Assembly: GCF_022539315.1 (NCBI RefSeq)
Contig: NC_066329.1
Span: 3,199,072 to 3,263,071, forward strand
DNA length: 64,000 nucleotides
From: Serinus canaria
Lineage: Eukaryota; Chordata; Aves; Passeriformes; Fringillidae
Direction: 5' to 3'
In this document: in pieces, positions 1 to 11,800 of the stretch
Position numbering within the stretch: the stretch's first letter is position 1
How the letters are laid out: each line of letters begins with the position of its first letter
Position numbers and translations under genes: made by a program
Notes under the pieces: generated by a model
What the model was told of the DNA's origin: nothing
What the model saw: the letters and a program-made list of their open reading frames with translations, nothing else
The model's database searches: none

Positions 1-3000
1 TCTGGAAAGTACTGCTTATATTTAATTAATTATGTTTATATATCTTTTGGGGGTAGAGTAGGAGTGTCAAGGAAGGAAGTAGTGCACCTTCAGTGATGCT
101 AGAACTCTGTACTCCAGATCATTTGCACATATGAGTCTGCTGTTGTTACTGTAATGGCTATTTTTAACAAGCTGACAAAAGAGATTTGGTGTTTGATAAA
201 GAAAAATTCTAGCAAACACATTCTTGATATACCACTAACATTTTGATAATTAAAAGTAGCTGTCTACGTTAGCATTCAATTGTTTTCTTCCTTCTGTTAA
301 CTTTGAAGGTTCCTTCTAAGTATCTTTGCCCTTCCTGGCTCCAGGCAGCAGAAGCCCCACATTATTAGACATTAAATAACTTGCACTTTGTATATGCTTC
401 CTTTAACATCATTCAACTCAAAAAAGGTAATGTTTTAAGGAAAAATGGTGCCCAGTACTATTTTTTTTCTAAATAGCAAATTTTTTTACTTACTTGGCTG
501 ATGCCAACTTCTTCTCCAGAGGAAAAGGTCATTGGTCCATGAGGGTGTTAAGCTGCAGGATACACAGGCAGAGATTTTTATTTAACTGAGCTGAGCTGCT
601 GCATGCAGGGAAGACCAGAAAAATCTTTGATACTTGTTTTAAAGTTATTTTTACTCCATTCATACTAACTTGATTTTAATGTCAACAAGAAGGGGTTTTT
701 GGTTTTTTTTTTTTACCATTTTAGATTTACAATTCCTGTAGCTCATAATTAGATATTCTCTGTACAGCACTGTTGTACATAATAGCCAGTGTTGTACAAA
801 GAGCCTCTGAGTATGTGGACATTGTTTTTGTCATGTAAGGCCATATGTAATTATCTGATGCAGCACTGGGCAATTTCTCAGCTCTGCCTTTGGAAGGAAG
901 AGAGCTCCCTTCTGGCATAACTTCTGTTAAGTTTAACTTGAAGCATAATTCCAATGCTAGCTGCTGTTCAGGTAATTTCTGTCCCTTAGTGCCTAGAGAA
1001 GTTATTCAGGCAAAGCTGTTATTGCTGGGATGCTCAAATTTAATTAGTCTGTTCTTTCTTTCACTTGTCACTTGAACTTGCACTTTCTTATTTATCTACC
1101 CATATAATAGAGTTTCTATTTACCTTCAAATTGAGCAAATAGCTAGTGGGTGGGTATTTTTTATAAAGTCCCAATAAATGCAGGACTGCAAATACCATCA
1201 TTATCTTCTGTTGCTCTACCACTTCTGTTACTGACCAAACAGAAAAGTAAATGTTAACAAGCAATCTGTTGAATTGCAGAGCTTTGAGAGTAGAGAAATG
1301 GAAGAGAATTATTACACTGTGCGTGCCTGAGTCTTGAAAGAAATCTAATCTGGGTTTGTTTTGCTCCCAGCTTATGTGCTGGGATTTGTAGAAGTTTATA
1401 TTCTTGTTTTGAAGATTAATTATCTTTAATCAGGAAGACTGAAGAAAAGAGAGGAGTGCACACTTAGAGTAGTAGTGTTTGGAGTTTGAGGGTAAAATAA
1501 CAAGGCAAACTTTGAACATATTGACATAGTATTTTTCTGGTTAACTTACTGGGCTGTTGTAGAACATTCTAATTGATTCTCTTTATTTTTGTAAAAAGAA
1601 ATCCCTAAAAAAAAAAGATCAACTGCCTCCTAAAAAATGTTTGAAAGTTTCCCTATGTTGGCTTATTAGCCCAATTATTGACTAGTTGGAAGTGGTAGCA
1701 AGAGTGAAAGATATATTTTTATGGATTTATGCTATAGAATGGAATTGTTACAGAGCATTCATTCACCTTCTATTAATATGGGAGGCTTCCAGTGACACAG
1801 TTAAGCTGTAACCTTACTGGGGCTTTCAAGGAAATAAAGATTGGGGTGGGGGGGAAGAGACTTGGGTCCAGGAGAAGTTCAGACCTCTAATGTGCTTCAA
1901 AACATGGAATGTGTTGAGTCTTTTCCTTTGGCTTATGTTGGGTTTTGTTTAGGGCGGGTTTTTCTCACTTTCTTCCCTGTTCTCTCTTGTTTCTGATTGC
2001 ATTGAAATAAGATTTATGAACCTCTTTCCTACAAGCTACAGTGGAGAGAGCAGAGCAAAAAACACTCAAATACTCTTCAGTTTACAGAAATTGGAGGAGT
2101 TATAAAATGATGTTGCAGTTGTTTAGCTTCTCCCAGACCTTAGTTTGTGGAAACCCAAACACACAGCATTATTCTCTTTTGGTTTAAGTGTTTGTATGAC
2201 AATGTAAGCTAGTGGAGACCAAGCATCTCTTCCCCTCCCCAGCATACAGGTGTCAGTCCTGCTTATGCACTTTTTTGTTTTTTCCTTTCCCACCTCTGTT
2301 TCTGTTTACAGCTCTCATGGAACAGCCATGTTCCTTGTGGCTGCTGCTTGTACACTGGGAGTGATGGCTGGGCAAAAGCTGGGCATTTCCATCCTGAGCT
2401 GCTTCTGTCACAGGTAATTTAAAAAAAATGTAGAGGATTCATCTTTTGGGGTCTTGCATACATCCCTAGCAGAAGGATATGTCCACTTGCCTTTTCATAA
2501 GGTGGACCCACTCCAGTGGGGATGTTTTTGTATCACCATGGAAAGTACATCACAAACTGATGACTAGAACAGCTTGAGAAGGATTGCAAAGCTTTTGCCA
2601 TGTTCTGTCTCTTAGCAGAGCCAAGCAGCTCTTTGATACATTTGCTGATTGTCAGAGATAGAACGATCACTTTCAAGAAAATATAAGAATAAAAAATCAT
2701 TGTTTTCATCATGCTATGACTGGAGCAGCTAAGGCTCCTTAAGGTATGGTACAGCATTTGCCTGGCTGGCTTGTGTCTGCATACATTTGAGTTCCTGTGC
2801 TTGCTGGATATGATTTCCTGCAAGCAGTTCTCATTCATTGTATTTGATTTCAGGTGGGCCTTTGGTATATTATGTTCCAGGTGCTTTTCTAGAATATGGA
2901 TGGTAACTGTGGATTAAAAGTCTGTATGATGCTATCAAGGTAACAAATAGCTCAATGAGAATTTGTACATTTGTGCCATTAGCCTCCATCATGCTCTTGG

Positions 3001-4595
3001 CATTTTGTTTCTGTTCAATATTGTGTGAATCTAAAATTTTACTGGTTTGTGTGTGGTCTTAATTTATGGAAATAAATTTTTCTGAGAACTTTTCAGGTTT
3101 TTAAGGCCTTTAGGCCTGTATGGGCAAATATGCATGATAATATGTTTTACATGCAGGGGGGAAAGGTCAAATCTCCAAAGAGATCAGCACTGCTGGGTAA
3201 CAGGGAGTGCTGTTATTGAGACACAGAGCAGCAGTTCTGTGGTGTTCCTTCATCCCAGCCTGGCAGGTATTAAGCATGATCTCAGCTACTATTCAGGATA
3301 CTGAGGCAGCATCCATCTCTTCAGAAAGCAGAGCAGCAGGAGCCCAGGGAGCACAGAAAGCACAAACAGCTCCTGCTCAGCTCAGAGCTGGGATTCAAGG
3401 CTGAGGCTGGCCAGTGGTTCATGTGCCACAGGCTGTATGAGGCAGCACAGTGCTGTTTGTGAATCAAAGCTGGAGCATGGGATCATCCACAAGATTGGTA
3501 ATGTCTGTGTCAGAAAACAACATCCCTGCCCTCCCAACCCACGAAATCTTGTGTATAACCCAGATTTTTAATTTATCCCTGATCAGCTGCAGGCTGCTCT
3601 TGGCAAAGCTTGGCTGCCAGATGCATTTCTTCACTGTGTTCTCAGAACCGCCTTCTCCCAAGTGCAGTGTCACACGGGCCCCACAGATGGCAGGGAAGCT
3701 CCAGGAAAGCAAGGCAGGAACACCTGAGAGGCCTAAACAAGCATCCTGCTCTTTCCCTGGTCCTTCAGGGCTGCAGCTTGCTGGCTGCAAATGCATCTGA
3801 GGATTTGACTCTGTCACCAGACTGGGATAAGACAGGCTAGAGATGATGAACAGATTATTTCTGTTCAAAAGGCTTCATTTCATGTTCAGGCAGTTTCTGC
3901 TTGTAAAACTTGTGGTGTGTAAGTGATAGATAGTATTTTGACATTTCAGCGAATCTCAAATTCAAAGTGTCAATATAAAGTAATAGTTGGAGGTCTTGAC
4001 AAAGAGGAATCTCCACTGCTGCAAGCATCCAGTTCTGCTGGCTATTAAATGTCTTAATACCTTTAAATTTGTGAGAAAATATGTTTTGATTTACTAGTAA
4101 AAAAATCATTGGTTAAAGAAGAAATATAGATGTGCATTCAGCAGGGGCTATCTAGCTGCAACTAAAAGCACAGATAGAGGAAGACAATGTTGCAACTACC
4201 AAAATGTCAGTTGATAGGGTTTTTTGCATGGAAACTGTTTATAAGACAAGGCAAAATGCTACCAACTAACCTGTGCCACTCCTACCAAGTCTGTGTTTTA
4301 GTCCATGGTACTGGCCCTGCTCTTTCCTCAATGCTGATCCTAGTTCGGTGCTGTTGCTTGTGATGTTCCCCATGCTGCCATGCTCCAAAAAAGAACAGGA
4401 TAATATATGAGTAGTATTACATCATCATAAACATAAAATCTGCTAAAAAAAAAAAGACAAGGAGGTGTTCAGCATACATTGCTGGAGAGGACTGTTTTCT
4501 TGCTGATTGCTTTGGATTGGTTGGACTTGCATGTTTTCCTTGTTCTCAGCAATGATGCTGATGTTATGTACCCTGCAAAGGCTCTGTAAGAGTTG
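1..4595. other. Mostly non-coding flank downstream of the transferrin-like gene
   Basis: No long conserved open frame is visible on either strand. The sequence is AT-rich with short homopolymer runs. The transferrin-like gene's 3' untranslated region must occupy part of the upper end, but I could not fix its polyadenylation site. The only coding-like signal is the weak two-exon candidate at 2,312-2,906, listed separately. The longest open frames (for example 3,464-3,868 on the minus strand) have low-complexity, unfamiliar translations and look like chance. Confidence 0.5.
2312..2906 (+). CDS. Weak candidate: last two exons of an unknown + strand gene
   Basis: A pyrimidine-rich tract ending in CAG at 2,311 is followed by a 102-base open block (2,312-2,413) ending in CAG|GTAATT. 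A second tract ends in TTTCAG at 2,853 and is followed by an open block that stops near 2,906. With the first base of the upstream block as the end of a split codon, the frame stays open through both exons and gives a short hydrophobic segment (including AMFLVAAACTLGVMAG) that could be a membrane helix. An AATAAA lies near 3,070. Other frames of the first block are also open, I recognise no family, and no upstream exon was found, so this may be chance. A non-coding RNA exon is an equal alternative. Confidence 0.2.
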
Positions 4596-7500
4596 TCAGT
4601 TGGATGAGGATGCACAGATATCCTGTTTGCAGAAGTCCAAGATGCCTGCAAACCAGTAAGAAAGTATACACTTAGACATGCTATCAGCTTCAAAAGTAGT
4701 AGGTTCTTCAGATCCTATTCATTAAAACAGCAGAATAGAGGTCAAATTCCCCTTTTGAATTGCAGTTACCAACTTCATCTCACAGAAGTCTAACACAGGA
4801 CTCCTTAAAAATTTGTTACGAACAGGATTAGGTAGAACATACTTCTCCATGCAGTCTAAACAAAAGGGCCAGAGCTGTGCACAGAAGGCTGCCTGCTGCA
4901 ATTCTAACTCTGAATTAAGAACTGGACTTTACCTGCAGGTGTGCAATTAAACACTGATTCTGCCAGCTGAACGAAAGACTCTCCAAGGATCTCCTGATAG
5001 CTCAGGTGACTTGCATGAACAAGGTACTGAGTGGTGTCTTTGAAGAGCAGATCACTTTCACCATACTTCCATGACTGAAACAGCTGGAATTCAGAATCCA
5101 ATTTGCTTCCCAGAGATTCCTGAACAGAAAAGGAATAAAATTTTCTAAGTCATTAATAGTACTTTTATCTAGCACTGTTCGTATTAGCACAAAAAGATGC
5201 ACTTTTGCAGTGCCTTTTTCTCAGAAAAAGTATGGTCTCTGTGGAATGGGAACTTGGGAACTGGGGCCAAAATACCCCTTAAGAGAATGCAAATAACTAT
5301 TTTCTCAATCTCCTTTGCACATTTTTAATTCTTTTGTATTGGATTTGAAGGCACCAGAATATAAAGCTTTCCATCTTGAAAGGGTTTTCAGCAGCTGAAC
5401 ATAACAAATGGCAACATGCCAAGCTTTTCCCTGTTACCTGTCACACCTGAGATTTCAGTAGGAAGTCAGAGATCTTAGTGACAGTGACTGGTCGAGTCAT
5501 GACTGTGCTGGGGGGAACGGGGCCAAGGTTACAGCCAGCCCATTCTGTGACTGCGGCGTGTGTTCCGTCCGGGCACAAGAGTTCAAAGTCAGGGGGGCTG
5601 TAACCTTTTGCCCAACCAGAGCTGCCCAGATCTGAAAAGAAAAGGAGGAAAGGTAATCCTCTTGAAAAATTAATGCAGAAGAGAGGGTGAATCTCAAATA
5701 AAATGTTAAAACATGAGAGGGAGATGTTTAGTCAATGTGTTCAAAACAAACACAGAGTGCTATGTGGTCATTTCTTAGGAATGCATAAGGACAGGGTAGT
5801 GTCTTAACTGAGGTCAGTGAACTGAAGCTGCACCTATCAACTAAAGCAGAATCATATCAAGGCATATGAACAGCATATCATGTCTCATCTGCATCTGTAA
5901 CCACATCCCTTTCTGGAAACAAAGGGATTGCTGCAGGTATTCCTGTGGGTTTCTAGCCCCTTATACCTTCAGTTGATTTTAGAGAGATTCCTCTCTTAGA
6001 AAAGTCTCTTCTCTTACTGAAATTGCCTAAAATAGAATTTTATTTTGCTTTAATGAGGGTTCCTTTTCTCCTTGACTCTAAGAAAAACATATTCTGGTTT
6101 GCCTTTTAAAGGTGTGAAATTTAAAGCTTCCAGAAATTTAGTGCAGTCTCAAAGGATGAATATCCCAACACACATCTTTGCACTGGGTGATTGCTCCTCT
6201 TTCATCTCTTACAGTATCTGAATGTTGAGCTTTATTGGAACACCTACATGCAGAAAGCTTCTAGCAATCTTCCATTTACAAACACAACTTCATGGACTTA
6301 GATTAAACCTGTACAGGCTGATCCTCATGAGTGATGATTGCTTTGTAGGAAGTAACTGACATTAATGAACATTCTCAAAGGAAAAGAGAATATCTGCATC
6401 TCACCCTCTATGTTCTGGAGCAGGTTTGAGTGTTCCAGGAAAGCTACATCTCCAAAGCTTCTTCCACTGGGATTGCCAACTAGGCACCTAGTGCAAGAAA
6501 AAAAAAGGGATCAAAGACAGCACTACATGGTGACTGACATTTGGACAGTCATCTGAAGCTAAAATTGGAGTAGCTGGAAATGTCCCTCCCATCTCTTATC
6601 CCTTGGAATATGTCAGTGATCTCAGCATAGAGATTTGCTAAGACAATCCTTTTCATTTCTTACAGCAGCTTCCAAGTCAAAGCTGCTGCACAATGTGCAC
6701 CTTCACCCAATGCCTAGGCAGGAAAGAGAATGGAATTCAACTAAATACATTATGTACATTTCATAAGAGTGCTTTCTTAAACTTTCATAAAAGTTTCACC
6801 TTTAATAGTCTTCTCTGCCTCGGTCTTAAACTATTTTTTTAAATCTCTTTTTTAAAAACTCTAATTATCTCCTCTGTGCTACACTGCTTCTTACCACAGC
6901 ACCTCTGCTCTCTGGTCTTCTTTCATCCCTTCCCTTTAATGAGTCAGTACCAATGCTCCAAGCCATACATGTTTGGAAGCATTGCCTTGCCCTGGAAATG
7001 GTTTAAAATTACCATTTTAAACCAGCAGTCAGCTGAACATCCCATAGCAACTGCAACCAAAACAAAATACACACTAGCAAAAGTTTATACAGACAGATGC
7101 CTAACAAATAGGGAAAAAAAATCTTGCATAAAACCCAAAATCAACAAAATAATAAGGCAATTCTGGCTGTTGCTCTGCATTTCTGACTCTCACCTGAGTG
7201 CTCCCATATTGCCATAGTAACGTTCATTGTGGCTTGCAGCACATCTGCTGGACACTCGAGCTCCTTCCACCTCACCATCTCCAATGCACACCTTGCACAG
7301 GTTTCCATCTGCTCCTGGCATGCAGCCCTTCCAAAAGTAATTCTGATAAGCTGAGTAAAGAAAAATGAGATGAGATTAAGGCAAGGTGTTCCTAAGCCTC
7401 TTCACATATGGGAAAAGACAGGAAAGAAATGTCATCCTAACAGCTAGCAAGAAGAGGGCTAAATAGTGTGACACATAGTCAAATATGAGGAAAAGCTGCT

Positions 7501-8846
7501 TCAATACCCTCTGAAACTGTAGTCATCACTTGCTGGTTGGATCCTCATGGCCCCGTTTCTATTTTACTCACAAATTTAAGCTTCAGATTTTCATGGTCTA
7601 GCTAAGAGAGAACCCAGAGGCAGCCCTTACCAGAGGCAATATCACAGTTCTCAGTGTCATTCTGCTGAGCTCCCACTGTGTATCTGGACAGAAGCAACCA
7701 TCCTGCAGGACTGTACAGGTGACTGTGGCAGGATCGCCTTCCCCTGAGGTTATGGATGTTAATCTGTTTGGCACTTTTCTTAGCTATGGCAACAGCATAA
7801 ACTGGTGATAGTGCTGTGAAACAATGACAACAACCAGTTATACCGAGGCAATTCAGTATTCCAGAAGGGTACAGCCCCCTTCCCTCCCTCATCTTGTCAC
7901 AGTATCTTCAGTTACAGTACAGACCTACACTCTTTGCTTAGCCACAAAGTTCTTGTCCTTGCACAGGAAATTTTATTCTAAAGCAACACACAAATAAATT
8001 CCTGCATAAAGCCTAGAAAGTTTCTGTTACCTTTGTGCTTAAGATGAATTAGTTTCCCTGTTTTCTCCATGGTTTCAGCTGCTGGGGCACAATCTCCCCC
8101 TGGAAGAAGAGATAAACATTAAGGATCTTGCAACGCTGTCATTCCTTTTACATGGCAGCATTCTTCAAAACCCCTGTGATCCTCTTCAACCATGTAAGCA
8201 TCTTTGTCCCTTTAACAGAAGGGATAAGATAAACAGTCCAAATGCTAGGGCCAGTTAGCGGAAGAGCTGGGAAGAGTATTTGGACATTTATACTGACTCC
8301 TGCTTCCATCACAAAACATCACAAACTGTGGAAATTTAACTATATTTTTACAGTACTTTTTTGATTCCCTCTTTTCTTGATAGTGTCACATGAGAACTCA
8401 CCATAGCATTCTGCAGCTACAGGCACCAGTCCACATCTCCCTGCAATGTACACATGTGTTGCGTCCAGGGTGACTGCATCAGCCTCACTACTCTGCCAGC
8501 AGCATTAAAGAAAATAACAAAAACAGGATTTGCATGAATTGAGTATCTTAGCAGCAGGACTTCCCCACTGGCTGAAAATTCCCCTGCATAAATTCCCTCT
8601 CATTCCCACTTATTGCTCAAGCTAGTTTTCCTCTCCTTACTTCAGAGAAGACATACACAGCCTGTGCAGTCTTACACCCTGAGCAGGAGTCTCCTACCTT
8701 GATCATTTCAATGCATTTGGCCATGGACGTTGCCTGGACACAGACCAAGGGGTCGGATTTGATGTTCAGTGCCCACTCCTCACATTTTTGAAGCTCAGCA
8801 TCACTGATGCAGCACCAGCGCACCACGCTGTTGTCCAAGGAGCTCC
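4596..8846 (-). CDS. Transferrin-like gene, C-lobe exons 9-17
   Basis: These exons encode residues about 357-740. The lobe opens with VVRWCCISDAELQKC. The aspartate ligand is kept (AVTLDATHVY, about D416). The first tyrosine ligand is valine (SPVYAVAIAK, about V464; the following residue is tyrosine), the second is tryptophan (TEWAGC, about W631), and the histidine is serine (PVPPSTVMTR, about S642). The anion-site threonine and arginine are both serine (SCHSHLYSPAGW, about S490 and S494). The last exon (4,596-4,645) encodes a cysteine-containing tail, DFCKQDIC, and the stop codon. There is no GPI-type hydrophobic C-terminus. Confidence 0.85.
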
Positions 8847-11800
8847 CTGAAATGGAGGCAGATCACATCACCAGTGCCACCAATCTGTGATATGTTAAAG
8901 GGATTTTCAGGCAAATGCATTTGTGCCTGGAGGGAGGAATAATGGGGAAGGAGAGCTTTCTCTTCCCTTCCTTAGCTATAGTCCCCTGGAATGGTTCTCA
9001 CCTTCATGGCCAAGTCCCTTAAGCAGAGCTACATAATCCAGACCAAGGACATAGGCAATCTCCAGCTGCTCCTCGAGAAGCTGCAGGTGCTGAGTGGCAT
9101 CTCGGAACAGCAGGTTCTTTCCTCCAAAGGGTGCTGAACTGAAGAGTTCAAATCTGGCTCTTTCCTTTCCTTTATGCCCAAAGAGGCGCTAGGACAAGAA
9201 CAACACTTTTAAATGGCAACAAATCTGCTCATTGTTCCAGCACCAGGCAGCCTCAGCCCTCCATCCCTTTGTATCAGTGGTCAACATATCAAATACTATT
9301 TATAAATTGAGAAAAAGAGATGAAGAAAAGTGAGTCCTGCCTGAACCTATGAGTCTCCCCCAGCTACATAAAAATTGATTCAAGTTCCATGGCAGGATGA
9401 ACATCATTAGCCATTTTCCAGTTTGCATGTTATGGCATCTTCCCCTTCTTTACTGATTTATTCTCAGCCTCCTATAGAAGAACACTTCAGAGAAAAAGCA
9501 AAACCTTATGCAAGATCCTTCTCCTGAACAAACAATTTTTAGCACTTTTTTCTTGAGAAATATATAGTTAGTGTGAATAAAGGCAACCTGGGTCATGATT
9601 GCTACACAAACATGAAAGAAAAAAATGTGTCTGGACGTAGACAGCTTATAATATTAACTCACTTGGATCATGCTAAGAAATTTGTTGGTGATCTTCTGGA
9701 AGTTTCTGCGGGTGACGATGCCACGGCCAGGCCCCTTGCCCAGGTTACAGGTGCTGTATTCAGTCAGCTCAGCTGTGGACCCATCAGCACACAGGAGTTC
9801 ATAATCCTGTTGTTCTGACTCTGAAACAAGGAGACACTCATCAATCTGTAACCAGAGCCATGACTTAGCAGCAGGTACAGAGATGGAATATAAAATGTTT
9901 TTCAGTGCAGGTTGCTAAAGGTTATGCTGGCAGCATGGTGTACCAAGCTCACTTGGGAACGTTGTCTTTGGTACTTCTTATAACAAAGAGAGGGACCTCA
10001 GCCAGAGCTGCTCTTTAAGCTATACTGCTGTAAATACATTTATTTAAAAATACTTACCTGCAAGTACTACTGGTATAAAGCTCAACTATTGAGTTTAAAA
10101 GTACAAGGAAGGTATGCAGGAACTTCACAGTTATGCAGCTCAATATGCTGAATTTTAAAAGGAATCTTGTAACTCGGGCAAAGCAAATACTGACAGCTAA
10201 TGAAATCACCTGTCTGCTCCCATTTTAAGAATCTCCTGTGAGCAAATCATTGCTCACTCATACTTTCCTGTTCTGTTTCTTTCTGAGTTGGATGGAGGGC
10301 CAAGAAATACCCCTGAACTGCTTGCAGGGATTGAATTTTCCCTGGAAACAACAAAAATATAGGCAAACACCTCAAACACCTACACAGGAAAGAGCACAGC
10401 CAGAGACTAAAAGAAAACTGTATTTTTAAGATTACCTGTGGCACTCATAATTCTTAGATGATCTAAAAAGGCAACATCTGCCACTCCATCCTTCAAGCAA
10501 CTGCGGGAAGACAAATGCCATCCTATTAACATTTCACCTGTCTTTTGTACCTTAAAAGTTCTTTTTCCCCCAGAAGTGAATTCAGGCCCAGTGTCCCAGA
10601 GCTCACCTGAAGGCTCCCTCGGAGTCATAGAAGGGTTCATTACTGCTTGTCTCACAGAAGTGGTTCCTGTCTCTGACATAGGATTTTTGTCCTTGGCAGA
10701 GAGCACACAACTGGGGAGCAGCAACACCAACCCCAGGGATGCAGCTTGCATTGAAATACTCACTAATTGCTGCAGGTGTAAGGGAAAAAACCAGAACAAA
10801 ACAAAGAAAAAGTCAAATGGGGAAAAAAAATCAGAAGATGAAAAGGGTTCAAACATATCATGGACATAACTAGTTCATCCTACATCTGCTGGCATTTCAG
10901 CTGCATTTGCTGTGCCCAGAGGTGGTCCTATGGTTTCTATCACCTACCTTGGCTCAGAGGTTGGGCCTCATCCCAGGGAAGATAATTTCTTGCAAGGAGA
11001 AAGCCAAGAGGAATATTCCAGCCCGATGTCCACCTGGCTCCATTGTGACAGCTGCGCACACCTCGCAGATTCTGGATATCCAGAGCTCCTCGTTTGGCAA
11101 TGGCCACAGCAAACACACAATTTCCTGCAACAGCACAAAGTGTGTAACAGGAAAAAAAAATTCAATTCTGCAGCTTCCATCTTTGAAGAGGAGCTGAATT
11201 ACTTCAGTGAACATGGCTAAAGAAGAAATTATCTTACAGCTATTCAATGTAGGTACTCGTGCCAGGAACGTAACTATATACTGGCTACATGGCACCTGTC
11301 AAACAAACAATGCAAGCTTGTCAGTACCACAGGCAGAAAGGCTACTGGGTACAAAGCACCACTGCTATTTTATTCACCATCATTAAGTATTTTAGAAACA
11401 ATTGTTAGCCACCTCCATGTTCCTACAAAGTTAATAAAAACATATTGACTTTTTTTTTCAAGTAATCTAGAGCCATTTTTTAGCTAAATCAGAAGTACAG
11501 TTTATTCTTCAGCTTTACCAGCCTACCTTGATCATAGATCTCTTTTGCCACCACTGCCAAACCATACAGCTTCACAGCAGAGTAAACATCTCCAGCATCC
11601 AGGGAGGCAGCATCTGCTTTATTTGCCTTTAAAAACAACAGAAAAACCCTCAAAACAAATGTGTTTACAAGGAAGCAAACAGAAGGTTCAAGGCCACATT
11701 TTCTGCCTCAACAAATTTTAATTTAGTAGTTTCCTTCTGCCTATTTATTTCCAAGCAGCTTTAACTATTTCTTAGAGATTGCAAAGACATTAGCTGGGGT

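Noticed and set aside
3464..3868. 134-codon minus-strand frame
   Set aside because: No splice context or recognisable domain, and an overlapping frame of similar length on the opposite strand.
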